In this document: in pieces, positions 46,642 through 59,567 of the stretch
How positions within the stretch are numbered: position 1 is the stretch's first letter
How the letters are laid out: each line of letters opens with the position of its first letter
Program-made: the position numbers and the translations under genes
Notes under the pieces: generated by a model
Told to the model about the DNA's origin: nothing
Databases searched by the model: none
Seen by the model: only the letters and a program-made list of their open reading frames with translations
NCBI GenBank assembly: GCA_900708905.1
Contig: CAADRB010000024.1
Coordinates: 1,866,611 to 1,930,610, forward strand
Reading direction: 5' to 3'
From: Hymenolepis diminuta
Lineage: Eukaryota; Platyhelminthes; Cestoda; Cyclophyllidea; Hymenolepididae
DNA: 64,000 nucleotides

Positions 46642-49600
46642 ATGAAGTTCCTTTTCCACCTACACGTTTTTTTGAGTCTATTGGCATTAACCAGTAATGC
46701 ACAGGTTCAACCTCAAACTGGCTGCAGTACCCATAAAACAATCCTCATTTGTAGTGGTGAATTACCTTATGGAGATGATCTCCAAAGTCCTGATCTTCAA
46801 ACTCTCGTTATGTCGAAACTTCCTGAAGGTACGTGGTTGTCCCTGGAGAACCCACAATTGGCAGCAGGTGGAATTCAGAAAATTGAAATCCAACGCTCTT
46901 CTCTAGGCAAAGTTGAGCCTGGCTACTTTGCAAGTGTTAGTGGAAAGAACAAGCTGAAAAGATTAAGTTTTCGAAATGTTGATGGTTCAGTTGTTGTGGA
47001 CAAAAATATGCTCAAGGGGTTGGAGAAATCATTGAATTACTTGACTGTGATCAACGGCTTAACGGTTAACATTGCCGATTTGGCGGACATGGAATATCTT
47101 ACTGACCTGGAGCTTATGAGTACCAAGATTATTGGAACACCAGCTGATTTCGAAAAGCTCATTCCACAACTGCGATCTCTGGAAATTAAAAAATGCAACC
47201 TCAATCAGCTACCTTGGGAAGCTTTGGCTAAATGGGTTGCTAATAGCGAAACAAAACGACTCAGAATTAATGACAACCACTGGATTTGTGATTGTCCAAT
47301 GATGAAACTCAAGCGTCTTCAGCCCAGTGTACTAGAAAGGTAAGAAATAAATTGCTAATTATTTATTTATTTGGAAATTCTTTATTAAAATGAACACCAA
47401 ATGGTGATTCGAGGCATTTCTTAGAAAACTACAAAATTATGGCCTATATGTGGGAAATTATTACAAAATAAAATTCATACGTACTTTAAATCGAAAACAG
47501 TTATAAAATATTCCCTTTAATATAAAATACTCTTGCTATATCGATTAGTAATGCTCTGTCTTCTCCAATATGGGTGAAGTTAATTATAAAAGTAGGCATA
47601 AAATATGCAGGCACCCCGTTAAAGACGGGCCTGAGAGTGAGCTTTAACAGTTATGCCCAAATTGTATGCTAAATCTACTTCACTCCACAGAAGTACTCAA
47701 ATAGCCAGGTAAATACGTCAGAACTTCGCGCCCTTTTCGCATTTTACTAACCATTTATTTCATCAAATCCCTTTATAATGTATTAAAACCTAACTGCTAT
47801 CAAAATGGTGATTGCATTCATATTCTCGCCCCGAAAAGTCGAGCCTAATAACTTGCAGCCCTACTATTTGTAATCTTTTATTTTCAATGAGGAGAGTAGT
47901 TGGAACCTATGGTGAATAATAGTACTTGAACTTACCTAAAATCCAAGCGCTCAAATAGTTCATTTAATAACTGGGAATGTACTTTAGTATTACTTTAGCA
48001 CACCTTATGTAGCATCCTCTGCGTTTCACCAGTTTTCACATACTGGTTGCGTTCTTGCAAAGGGGTGAGTATTTTTTGGAACGAATTTTGTTCCTCTGAG
48101 GTCAGGACTGTGAAAGTAAGAACACACGAGAAATCTTGAACGACTCTTGCGTTACCGATCGCTCGAAAAGTATACGCAGCCTTGACCTTACCCTTCTAAC
48201 TACATTACTATGATTTCTTATTTTAATGAATTAATTTCTGCAGTTTCAATCACATCCTCACAAAATGAAATTTTTGCAATTTATTTTTCCATTCAGTTAG
48301 TAAATTCTTGCATTATTTTAATTAATTATTTAAGCGGTTTATTAAGCTGCTATAAGTTTGAATCCTTTATTATTATCTCTACTTATTATAATTAAATTAT
48401 TTCCAAAATAGTGAATACGATTGCCTTTATTAACTGATCCGCCTCCTTGAGTTATTGAAGTGGAAATTCCATGTTAATCTAATCGGTTTACGATATACCC
48501 GTCTACACTGAGGAGAACAGTTCTGATATGGACCATTTTTACGGGAATAATTTTCTTAATATTTTACTTTTTTCGTATTAATTACCCAATTGTTAAGTCT
48601 GTCTTCCGAAGGTAAACTTAGTGCCACTGCTTATCAAAAGGCGTTACCCAACATGAAGTGTGAATCATCATGGAATAGGCGCTATGGTTGAGAGCTCAAA
48701 TACCCATTCATTCTTAGTATTGCTGCAATCCTTTGGGCGTTAACTCATGAAGTAATTTTGGGTGGATTACACCAAGTTAGAAGATAGTGAAATTGGACAA
48801 GATTTAACTCTTCGCAGAGAAAAATATTTTCCTTATTTCCCTTGTTTAAATAAGAATGCAATTAAAAATTTACCTACTTATTCAGTTGTCTGAATTGTGT
48901 TGTGTTTCAATGTGCTGTGCGGACCATCTACTTCACTCTTACCGCCTTTAAATGAATAAATTGCTTAACAGGCCTCTTACCATAACTTCAGCCAAACTAT
49001 GGTGCATAAAATAATCTTATTTCAATCGAAGCATACTGAAATTTTTTCCCCGAAATGCTTCTAATACATTGAATGATTTCAACTTCAACACCGTAAACTT
49101 TAGCGCAGGCCTTTTACTATTGAAAATACCACGTCAAAATTCTGACAAATGCAAATCACGACAAAGTGCCATATCAAAATGCAATTTTTGATTAGTAGGT
49201 GAAGCCTATGTGCTATCTCCTGGTAACCGATCTACTCACGCACCTAACTGACAGGTAGTAATTCCCCATTTGCCAAATTAATTTGGCCTTAATACTGTGC
49301 CTAGGTCATGCTAGCACTACACATACCAGTGGAAAGTCGAAGTAATCATATTGTTAATGCGTGAACATTAATCATTTAAGGAAATCGATAAATTGATTGA
49401 TTTTGATTGATTGATAAATATTTACACAATTTATCGATCGATTCAGGCGAAAGCAAAGGGAATAATCGTCTTACTGAAATAGTTATTCAGGCGTGAGCAT
49501 TATTCATGCAAAAAATCGATAAAAAGACTGACGCTATGTTGCTACGGCATCTATTAATCGATCCGATCGATAATTAGCCCAATTTACAGCTTCCGAAGTG

Positions 49601-50880
49601 TCAAATGCGTAGGGAAAACAAATTGCAATCTTTTACGTTCTATAATGGCTATTGGAAACGAATTATTAGATCAAAGTAAACAAAATCCCTATTTTAAAAT
49701 AAATTCTTCCAATAGAGTTGGCAATTAAGTTAAAAAATAACATGCTGGATAAGTGATTGACACAATCTTCAACGTAGTTGCTGAAGCGCAAAATAAGAGA
49801 ATTTAGTACAAATAATATGAGGTTTGATTAGTTTCCCAGAATTCTGCTTGTCAATGAATCATTCACCAGGCCCCCTTGAATTTGAAGGTTGAGAGAGAGA
49901 GAGAGAGACCATGCAATGTTTTCGATTTAAATGTTTTTTCTCCATGGGAACTTAATCAGAATTTCTCGTATCGGCTGATAGGACATGAGAAAATTGGTTG
50001 CTATTCACAATAATGAGCATATTAATGATACGCTTTGGCTTCTTATAACAATGCTTATAAATTTGACTAATTACTATTATTGAATGTGGAATTTTTTTAC
50101 GAAATTTTCACATTCCTTTATGGTAGTGAGCTCCAGAAAATCACCTGTGCCGGACCTGCCAATCTCATGGGAAAGCAGCTCTCTGAACTAACTGAAAAGG
50201 ACCTATGTCCAGATGGTGAGCTAGAATTGAACCAGAGCTTAATAGGAGGTTCATTGGAGGCTTCTGGAAGTACTAGTGGCGATGGTCGAGGTGGAGGCTC
50301 TAACAGTGGTGACAATGGATCGAACGGAATCGGAGGATCAAGTGGAAGCGAATCGGAGGAAGAAAAAGGCACAAATGTCGGTGTACGGACGGAGGTTATT
50401 ATCGCCGGCTCGGTAGTTGGGATTCTTGTGTTGGCTTTCGTTGCTTTTCTTATCGTCTACAAATGTCAACTCTTCCCCAAGAGCAAATCCAGAGAAGAGA
50501 GAGCTAGCCGAACCCATCAAAATAAGAGATATGTGTAAGCAATCATTTGTTTAAATTTCAACCCATCATTACGAGATCATTGTTATTATAATCATTACTG
50601 TTAATTATAATTTTGTTGTGATTTTTAAGTTAAAAACAATGTTTTTTTTTTCATTAAGTTTATCATTATATCTCTTTTATCCTAATAATACCTCAAGTGG
50701 TTTTTAATTTTTTCTTTTTTCCGAACGAGTTAAAACCATTATCATGCAAACAGACAAAATGACGCTTTTAATTTGACTTTTAATTTTAGTAACGTGATAG
50801 AAGAGCCTCCATTACAGCAATTCGGAACGAACGGATTAGCGAAACAGAATGGAAAGTACTCAGAAGGTGCGCCAGTTTAG
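46642..50880 (+). CDS. LRR single-pass membrane protein, 398 aa
   Basis: Exons 46642-47339, 50127-50534 and 50790-50880 (phases 2 and 2, GT/AG ends) give 398 codons plus TAG. Residues 1-20 form a signal peptide. Cys28 and Cys37 may be a short N-terminal cap. Residues about 60-205 contain degenerate leucine-rich repeats (LKRLSFRNVD, LTDLELMST, LRSLEIKKCNLNQLP). Residues about 210-262 form an LRRCT cap with the CxC...C...C pattern (C216, C218, C240, C260) and the NDNHWICDCP start. A Ser/Gly-rich linker follows (about 272-311), then a transmembrane helix (about 323-344), stop-transfer residues and a cytoplasmic tail of about 54 residues ending in EGAPV. The ectodomain is likely a recognition or adhesion surface. 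The ATG at 46642 is preferred because it opens the signal peptide. I do not recognise an orthologue. The first intron (2.8 kb) splits the LRRCT cap. Confidence 0.82.
49359..49571. repeat. ATCGAT cluster with direct and inverted repeats
   Basis: Six ATCGAT hexamers lie within 190 bp (49384, 49433, 49437, 49515, 49557, 49566). Two of them end similar ~33-bp direct repeats starting GCGTGA at 49359 and 49491, 132 bp apart. ATCGATAAATT (49384-49394) and AATTTATCGAT (49428-49438) form a perfect 11-bp inverted repeat. This is inside the first intron of the LRR gene. It could be an enhancer-like cluster for a factor that binds TATCGATA-type sites, or a decayed repeat. Confidence 0.55.
49891..49908. 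repeat. (AG)n microsatellite
   Basis: A short run of alternating G and A in the first intron of the LRR gene. No function is indicated. Confidence 0.8.
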
Positions 50881-50932
50881 TAAAATAGAGGATTTTGCAA
50901 TTGACGAAAACAGCACTCTAAATCCGTATGAC

Positions 50933-50938
50933 AATAAA
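50933..50938 (+). terminator. Polyadenylation signal candidate, LRR gene
   Basis: AATAAA 53 bp after the stop codon at 50880, which would give a short 3' UTR of about 70 bp. Confidence 0.5.
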
Positions 50939-52850
50939 CAATCTAGCCCAACACATACGCACCGGTACCATTTGAAGGTTTAATCGGTGTATATTGCAAA
51001 ACTTGGTCCCATCCCTTGATCATCAATTTCTCCTCCCATTGAGAGTGATCAATTACCTATTGCTCTAAAGCCCGCTCCCTAGATCTAAAACCCTTTTGTA
51101 CAGATTACTTCTCAAACAAAGCTCTCTATTCCTAACTAAAATGCAGATTTTAATGTAACCGCAGAGATCTTTCTGCAACTTGTATTTATTCATGTTCCCA
51201 AGCCAACCGGGTATTCATCGACATCCCCTACCTCCACCATCACAAACCCTCATTTCATTTATCCCGAATTTTCGCGTCACAACATCGTCGAAACTTTGCT
51301 ATCATCAATCCCCGATCCGCATCATTATTTGTTTCTTCTTTTTGGAATATTAAAAAAGTAATAAAAAGAGAATTGGAGCTGTTTGATTTGAACTTCCTGC
51401 CTCTTTTGCCCATCTCTTTCCTAAAACTGAGTGCTAAGTACGATGACATGATGGTCGTCTGTATTCGCGTGATAAGTGGGAATTTCTATGACAAAATCTT
51501 ATCCAAATATATCTCCATTATACATTAGACGGTGACAGGGCCATTATAAAGTTTGGTTGAATTTAACACTTGTATTGTCTAGTAGTGTAAACTCACTTAT
51601 ATCTCGCACTCAGAAGGGTTTCTTACGTCATATGGCTGCTTGCCAAGAGCACGTAACTAATGCAAGCTACGTAGGAATCTATGTCTCATAATAATAATAT
51701 CCATGGCAAAGTAAAACTGACTTTTTCAAGATTTGAGTTCAGAAAGTTATCAACACGACAAATAGTGAAATAACTCATTGAGTGTGTGGTTCAGGGGCAA
51801 AAAATGAGGTCAGGGTATCATGATACACTTTGTTATCCACTTTATCATTATAGATATGTCTCCCTCTGTCATACCCAAATTTTCAAGAGTTTAAACCAAT
51901 AGGTTCCAGGGCGAGTTCATGTAGAGCTTCTTGATCCATCCATTCCCTTACCACTATTATTGATTCCCACAAAGCGTCTATGCCTGTATGCGTAATCACA
52001 AACTTCCAAGATGTACCTAAATGCGATCTGGTGAAGACGTGTTCCAACTGGGTCTTCTGGACAATTTTTAATACCTTATGCTTGTAAATTCTCGATGCCA
52101 TTGATTAGTCAACTAAGTGGTACGATCAGGTTGTTTTGTTTATGAGATACTGCATCTTAATGGAGAAAGTGATACAACAGAAATCAGTATTTAAATTGTC
52201 GGTTGGTCTGAAATCAAAATGTAATGAAATATTACATTGGCCTTGTTCAATTCAAGCCATGAAAATTCTGTTTGTTAATTTAATTTTTAAATACTGAAAT
52301 GGTGTGGTGCAACTAGTCTGTGACAGCTTTTCAAAAAAAATTTGTTAATGAATAGTAATAAATAGATTTTAAAACATGCAAGAGAAACTACTATTTCATT
52401 CTCAAATTAATTGCATTTTGGATTTAAGAAATTAATTGGCTACACCTTTTTAGCGGTAGTTAAAGTAATTATTTTAAAATTTTCGTGTTTGAAAACGCAC
52501 TTTTTCCCTCCTAAAACGTAAAACATTGATTAAAACGAAATCTGAAGAAGTACAAAAAGGGTAAGTTTTGAACTGCCCTTTGAAATAGAATAAAGCGAAT
52601 TCGATCGTTATTCCGTTCTGCAGAATAAAAACATAACTTGTAAATGTTCAGTAATTACGGTGTGCGTATGGAATTTGCAATAAGAAAGGGCGGGGAAAGG
52701 TTACAACATGCAATTAGATACCGATTAATTTTAAAATAATTAATTATTTATTAGGAATATGAACATTTTAAGCATATCAAAGCCGACAAAAGATAATGTG
52801 ACTCAATCCCCAGGAGTTGAGGAAATGAAACAGCTTCACTTACTTTGATT

Positions 52851-52890
52851 GATCAGTTCAGAGGTGGCGGAGAAGTCATTCCAATTACAA
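52851..52890 (+). repeat. Short fragment of the LTR-like family
   Basis: GATCAGTTCAGAGGTGGC is identical to a stretch in LTR copy 3 (26941-27243), and similarity continues weakly for about 20 bp. The rest of the repeat is missing or too diverged to follow. Confidence 0.45.
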
Positions 52891-55800
52891 GAATCAAGAC
52901 AACGACTCTATCTGATAATTAGGTGCCGGAAAAAATTAGTCCCGAGGTGTGCAACTAAGCATATTTCCACATCAGAGCTCCTAAATGGAGCGCCGATGCC
53001 AAGAACTCTGATTCCATATCTATCGGGACAGATGACTTTCAAAATTACAGAGGCTAATAAATATAGCGAAATCATATGAGCTGACTTGAAATTGCAAGTC
53101 TGAGAGTAGATGTTCAATATATTAGCAAAGGTATCAACGAACAATAAAGTTTGCTTCGGATTTCATGATCATTAGCCTTAAGCAATCTTTATCACGTTTA
53201 ACCCATATTTGCACAAATATTTCCATTCACTCCCCCCCTTTTATTAATTTATATTTTTATGCCATACGATTAGCACTTCCCATCTTGGAACTGTTTGACT
53301 ACCAATTCTAGCCTACCCAAGGAATTTAGAAATTAGAATACATCCATTTGGGGGCTCTGTGTTTGGAGGAATCTACCTACAATAAACGATCGAAATGGAT
53401 TGATATCAGCTAATTACTTTAAGGAGTTGTCCCTGAACCCTTGATTTGATGAACGGGACCATCTATAAGCTACTATCTTAGCTCTCTTTAGACTTTACTA
53501 GACCAAAATCTTGATAGCTAGAAAATGACATGTCTGTCTTAATTCAACGAACTACGCATCACTTAGAAATTATTTTTGATCCATGTGTTAAGTAAAATTA
53601 TGTACGTATTCGAATGCGAAAAGGATATTCACCGACCATCGATTTTCAATAGCATCCGCTTTTCGATGATTCAACTAATCTGATTGCGTTATCTGTACTG
53701 CGGTTTCTAGAAAATTTGTGCAGACACTTGGTTCTCGCCCTTTCTACTTCACCCTGTGTGTCGCATTCTTCTTTCATTCCTCCCTCTCTCTTCTACCTCT
53801 CAAGTTTTCATCGCTGCTGCACAAAAACCTTCTATCTGCACTCAACTCTTAGCTTTCCGATTTTGGAAAAACGATAATCGTTGGGAAGATGATTAGTCGA
53901 AAGGGGATATCTTAGCCCAGCTGAGTCTATTTCCACCAAATCTGAAAAACATTTTCTTTAAAATTTCTAGGTTCAAGTTCCTGAAAACTGAGCGAATACT
54001 AATATATCTGCTTACTATTAATGATTACCTAATATCAATATCCTTTTCAACTTTAATTATTAGATCTTATTAATTTAGGGAGGATTATTTCATTTCAGAT
54101 TAAAATGCTCTCTCTTATTAACGTCTCAAATAAATCTCAAATTAGGTAAATTCAGTCTAAATGATCTCACAGGCAAAACCCGATACATAACCTTCTCAAA
54201 AATCAACTCTGCGATGTTGCAATATTTTCACAATGGTGGAGGAAAAAAGTTCATTCAATTTCGTTATTAAAATCGCACACCCTTTTCGTGTGCCCTAGAG
54301 TTCATCTCAAGAGTTCAAATTTCTTCCTCCTTCCCTGCCGATGTACTCACATAAGTTACTTATATTTCCACGAAGGAAAATATAAAGTTCTTTAATGTAA
54401 AATTAAGGGACAATTTTTAACCTAATTAGGACAAGATTTAATTTTCCTCACAATGTTGCTTCTAATCAGACCACAGGAATTGGAATAGAGAAGACGTGTT
54501 AACTCAAAAATAAGATTCCTTATTTAGATTTGCACATATGGTAAATGATTGGCCGCCTGATTAGCCAATTATTGCAGCGGTAATTGTTTCAATGGTTGCC
54601 TTAAGAACTAATGCGTGGGCGTAGAAATCCAATAATCAATAATTCAGTAATGAAGGCTGAAGCCTACGAGTTTTATTGGAGTGCTACGGGAATGCTCGAT
54701 CAAATGCAATATTAAGACTACTTTATTTAAAAGACCTGCTTGGAAACAAAATTTTAATGTTACATTGACAAGAATGAGACTGAAGTGCGATAAATTTTTC
54801 ACAAAAAATTAACAATTTTTCTTCAGTTTGAGCAGTGACATTCAATCCTAGCAACTAATCTAGTGTTATACAAAGACATTAGTTTATGATTGAATTTAAT
54901 TTGTAGTACTCTGATGAGTCTGAAAAGTATAGCCCAAGGGATGTGATATTTCCTGGAAGTCACCTATCATTGTTATCAATATTCGGGTGCACGCTGGTAT
55001 TGATGACTTAACAATTCGTTTAGACAAAACCTTCAAAAGTCAGTCATTTGAAGAAGACTACTATTCATATGGAGTTTGTTATACTAATAAGGTATCTTTA
55101 AGCTACTGCACTCCTGTTTTCTGTCTCCAGATCTGAGCCTCAATTCGCCTAGCAATATTTGGTTAACACCTAGGTCAAAACTACAGAAACAAGGCTAATT
55201 CAACATTTTATCTGAAGCAATCCAAGTATACTTTATTGCAAACAACGGATGGGATTCTTTTATTCACTGAAATTCTATAGACATATGATAAGAAGTTGAC
55301 GTACCTCATCTCTCCGACCATAGTAGTGAATAAATAAATAACTTAAATAGCATGGTTTGAATTTCTCCATCCCTTCATCCTAATTATAACCCTCCGAACA
55401 GCAAATTGAATGACATCTTCATTAATAAATGAAAGATTGTTGGATAAACGAACGGATAAATTCATATAGTTTCATAGTTATGAATTTCACAGACTTGACT
55501 TCATTTAATTTAAGAATGATAAAGACAATTTAATTTGCAAAGATGCAGAAATTTTAGTAGATAAGCACTGGGACTTAAAGTACAATTTAAATTTGATAGA
55601 AATGGTGGATTTTTTCCCATTTTTTTACATACCGCATCCTGAACTTCATTTTTTTTTACTGTCTTTGACTCGTTCCTCGGTCTTAAAGCTATTTATTGTA
55701 TTTCCTGTTATTGCACTCCATTCTGCTATTTGGCCATTACTGCCTTCACTTATTTTCTTGTTTAAGTAGCCAGTCTTAGTCTCCTTCCTATCTCGTATTA

Positions 55801-56107
55801 TCGACGTTTGCTCCGTCCTATAATGTGGATTTCAGGCTGTAGTCTTCTTCACAAGACCGAACAGTCAGATTTTGGCAACAGATTTCCTTCTTTAATAAAG
55901 GAAATTGTTTTGCAAGACGTGTATTCCATAGAAAATCAAATCTTTGATGTCACAACCCTGAACCAAAAATACAAAGTCAAATTTAATTTAGCATTAGTGC
56001 TGAAGGTACACAACTTTCAATCACATATGATATTATCGACAGAATAGCCGGTGCTTTCTTCTTACATCTTAAATTTTATTTTCCATAATCTTAGTTCTCT
56101 TCTCCCT

Positions 56108-56128
56108 NNNNNNNNNNNNNNNNNNNNN
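56108..56128. other. Assembly gap (N run)
   Basis: 21 undetermined bases in gene-free sequence. The real size is unknown. Confidence 0.95.
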
Positions 56129-59100
56129 GCCCAGTTTTACAAATGATTTTACTCATTTGATCCCGTATTTCCTACTGGAATTTGAAATGAAATAGAGATA
56201 CTGAAATTGAATTTATTGGCCTATTCTCTAGAGGGAATATGATAAGGCAACTTACCTCCTAAGCGTACTCATTAAAAATATATTCTTGAATTGCGTTATT
56301 GTTAAGAGAATACTAAAAAGCCACGGATTTTTTTAAAACATAATGCAAGCATTCAAATGAAATTCCATTTTTAATTAAATATGAGGCTTGTTTTACTGTG
56401 GTGCGCTTTTCAAATCAGCTTTAAATATGAAATATAGGAATTAATATGAATTTTTAATGAATTATTTATTTGAGAATTTCACATTCAAGTGCAACTGATA
56501 GGAGTCATTTCAATGCGTACAATTTACCGAACCAGGTTAGAAAATTTAATAAAATGTAATTTTCAAGATTCTCACAAATGAGAATGGAACTTTTAAAATT
56601 TCGCATCAATTCGTAAATTATGGCTTTATGGAAAATAAAATGTTAATATCATTTTAGAACTATTCTAAAAACGATTTTCTCTTTTATGGCTGATACTTTT
56701 TAAAATTCATTCAGAAGTTAAAAAGTGAAAATTAAATTAATCAGAATTAGTTTTAAATCGATCTTGTATAGCAGTTCCTTACGGCCTTTAAATTGATCCG
56801 AGCTTGTGCGGCTTGAAGGATGTCCCTCTATGGGCTTCCAAAACTACCCTTTATTCGCATCCTCCATGAAAATACCCCGGTTCTTCTCCCACGAAGCCGC
56901 ACTGATATCTTTATGTCCCTATGGCTCAAACCCCTATTTGTCATATCTAGACACGTTAATCGATTCTCCTCTTTTTCAATAACTGTCACATCTCATTTGA
57001 AGGTACATCTGCACTCATTCTTGACGTATGCTCTTGTCTAAGTGACTCACTCTCACACATGCGCGGACACGATTGTCATACACCTGCTCCTACACTGTCC
57101 TTTCATCCCCTTTGTTCCTTATCCCTTTCTTACTCGTTTGAATCCTCATTATGACTTGATCAATACATTTTGGCCCAGTCAGCTCTTCGTGTTCTTGTCT
57201 GTGACTGTTGTTGCGGTTTTCAGGTGTTAGCTGCCAGGCGTTGGTTGCCACACTAACTCCAATAGGCTAAAATCATATTTCACCACATTCACAATTGAAA
57301 ATTTAATTTGCAAACTTCATTGCTCGTTGGTGTGAAATTAAATATGTAGAAAACTTTTTAGGGAGTTGCTCTTCAATCATTATGCATACTAGTGAGACCG
57401 ACTATTAAAAGTTACGCGAGTTTGTTGATGTCCTCTTCATTAAAATTTCTTATCCTTTCAGGTATTTTACGCTGTATAATGTATTTATTCATTAAACGTT
57501 TACATCTGGAACGACCCAAGATTATATTAGCAATCTATACATCAAAACCTTATCGATATACCGTTGCAGCACACCAGTCAGGTTATCCACGGTATTAGCC
57601 ACCTAATCATAAAGCTTGTGGTGGCTAGACACCCAAACAATCACACCGATGAATTTTCAGTTCCAATCTACCCGAAGTTAGAGTTATTGAGTTACGGAAT
57701 ACGTCTGTTTCACATAGGTAATGAAAACATTTTAACAGTTCAGGAGATCGCGGCAAATGAGTGGGGTGACGCTCCATACTCTCCCCCTTTACTCAGAGTC
57801 AGTGCATCTTGCCGGTTGTTTTCTGACACCATTTTTGAGTACTTATCTCTTTCAAAACCTTGTAACCCTAACTACCTAGTTAATCTACCTTACCTTCATT
57901 TCTTTCTCACGGTTTCTGGTTTCTCAAACCCCCTTCGTAATAGTTTTGCACAATTATGTAAAAAGATAATTACTTTAATAAGGGGCTATATTCTTTGCTC
58001 CGAAACTGTTAAGCCACTTCTTTTTCTACATATTCATTAATGAAAATTTTATAAAAATGCAAAATGAGCTACTGATGTGACTTAAGAAAAAGTTCCAAAG
58101 ATTTGCGCTTATTTCCTGGCAATAATCTCTACATTTCTGACGGCGAATGTTTGTACAAGCTACGGGTGTTCAGAAACTAGTCAAAAAACACGCACACACA
58201 AATTTATATCGCAATTGTAAAACACAAAAGAATGTTAAAGTGGAACGTTTGGAGAAAATGTGTTAGACCTCCCGTTTGATCACACCTACACAAAACAAAA
58301 CTTTCGCTGAATTGCGCAGTTTCCTTTCAACACCACGTTTATTTTTTAGCTCCGGTGAGAGAGTAAAAATCGGAGAAAGTTGGAGGTTGTACCAACTTAT
58401 TCACCAACGGCAACGGCTCCAATATCAACCCAACTATCCGTGGCTAATTTACATATGTTTTTACTAGGAAATTTTTACAAATTATTGGAAACATAAAAAC
58501 AGATTGGCTCTTTCTCTTCAGCGTTGCTAAGATGAGTTGGATGTCAGTTTGCATAAGAGTTTAAACGTTGACAAAATTTGCGTCAAATATAAGCAATTTA
58601 TCCGCGAAATTGAATGATCAGTTTGGAAAATTCAATTCAAAACTTTTAATTCACGTAGTATTTAAATATGGACAGTGACACTTGGTAGTTCAGAGCAATT
58701 AAAACTGAACTGCTCTAAGTAAAGGAGAAGATATTCTCATTGTTATCATCGTGTCAGTGTCATGGAGCTATTCGAAGAAAATGTGTCTGAAGTGGTCACC
58801 GAACCATTAGAATTAATTAACCGGTCAAAAGACGGTTTACATTTTGAACACGAAGTAAAGTGATTCCGTTTCTAATGAGATCCCCAAGTGCAACTATCTG
58901 ACAGATTTGAGAATGGCAATGCCGATTTTGAACATGTCTTAAACTGAAAAAGGGAGATCAGAGCCGCTAATTTGTTAATTTTCCACGAAATATGTAGTAC
59001 GTGCCGAAATGAATATCGTCATAAAGTAATTTGAATCGAAACATTTTGTGGAAAGTGTAACTTTGATACGCACCTCCCTTGGTTTCAAGTTCCACATAGA

Positions 59101-59420
59101 GTTTGTGATATCTGAACAGTGAGAGAGAAAGCGAGAGCCAAACACTCATTTTCTGATTGATTCAGATGAAGGTGCCAGTTGAATAAAGGCACGCAATGAT
59201 ATCACAGAAATTGTAAACGCAAAAATTAAGCTTACGAATAGCACATTTGAAACTTTTTCCTTTTCTGATGGAATACGAAAGGATGGAAAACCAAATATTT
59301 TTGACATCCTGAGAGGAATTTATAAAATTATGTGAATACAATGCATTTCTTAAGCATTAAAGTCCTCCAACTTACCAAAGGAAGTGATAGCAGCACTTGA
59401 TTTGGGTAGACGGAAAGTAT

Positions 59421-59567
59421 TATGGAGCCGCTCTTACGAGAGACTCGCATTCTGTCACCCCTCTAGTTAACTAGACTTAACCAATACGGTTAGTTGCAAA
59501 CATCACTAGACATGTGTCGATGGGCATTGATCTCGTGACCTCTGATCTTAACAACTGAACCGCCGCA
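59421..59567 (-). mobile_element. tRNA-derived SINE, copy D
   Basis: Minus-strand copy of the window's SINE family. Its tRNA-like head is degenerate (AGAGGTCACGAGATCAATG at the B-box position), but the body segment GGTTAAGTCTAG and the distal part with GCGAGTCTCGTAAG line up with copies A and C. Confidence 0.55.

Larger units (their letters stand above)
47340..50126. other. Intron 1 of LRR gene (2.8 kb)
   Basis: It runs from donor GTAAGA at 47340 to the acceptor TTCCTTTATGGTAG at 50126, and splits the LRRCT cap between its second and third cysteines. It contains an ATCGAT-rich direct repeat region (49359-49571) and an AG dinucleotide run (49891-49908). I see no other gene in it. Confidence 0.7.
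50881..59420. other. Gene-free stretch downstream of the LRR gene
   Basis: 8.5 kb without a supportable gene on either strand. The longest frame (57564-58040, 158 codons) shows no family resemblance and no fitting splice partners; it is basic and hydrophobic in the way of AT-rich non-coding DNA. The stretch contains a fragment of the LTR-like family at 52851-52890 and an N gap at 56108-56128. Confidence 0.5.

Noticed and set aside
50118..50372. Minus-strand Pro/Ser-rich frame
   Set aside because: Antisense shadow of the Gly/Ser stalk of the LRR protein.
54905..54935. Hammerhead ribozyme core (CTGATGAG...GAAA), known from flatworm SINEs
   Set aside because: Only four bases separate the two core parts, so stem II cannot form. 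Other CTGATGA occurrences in the window also lack a stem II. The CTGATG-GGAAAC match in SINE copy B fails for the same reason.
57564..58040. 158-codon plus-strand frame, the longest in the right third
   Set aside because: No recognisable motif, no splice partner and no plausible neighbours. It does not rise above chance in AT-rich DNA of this length.
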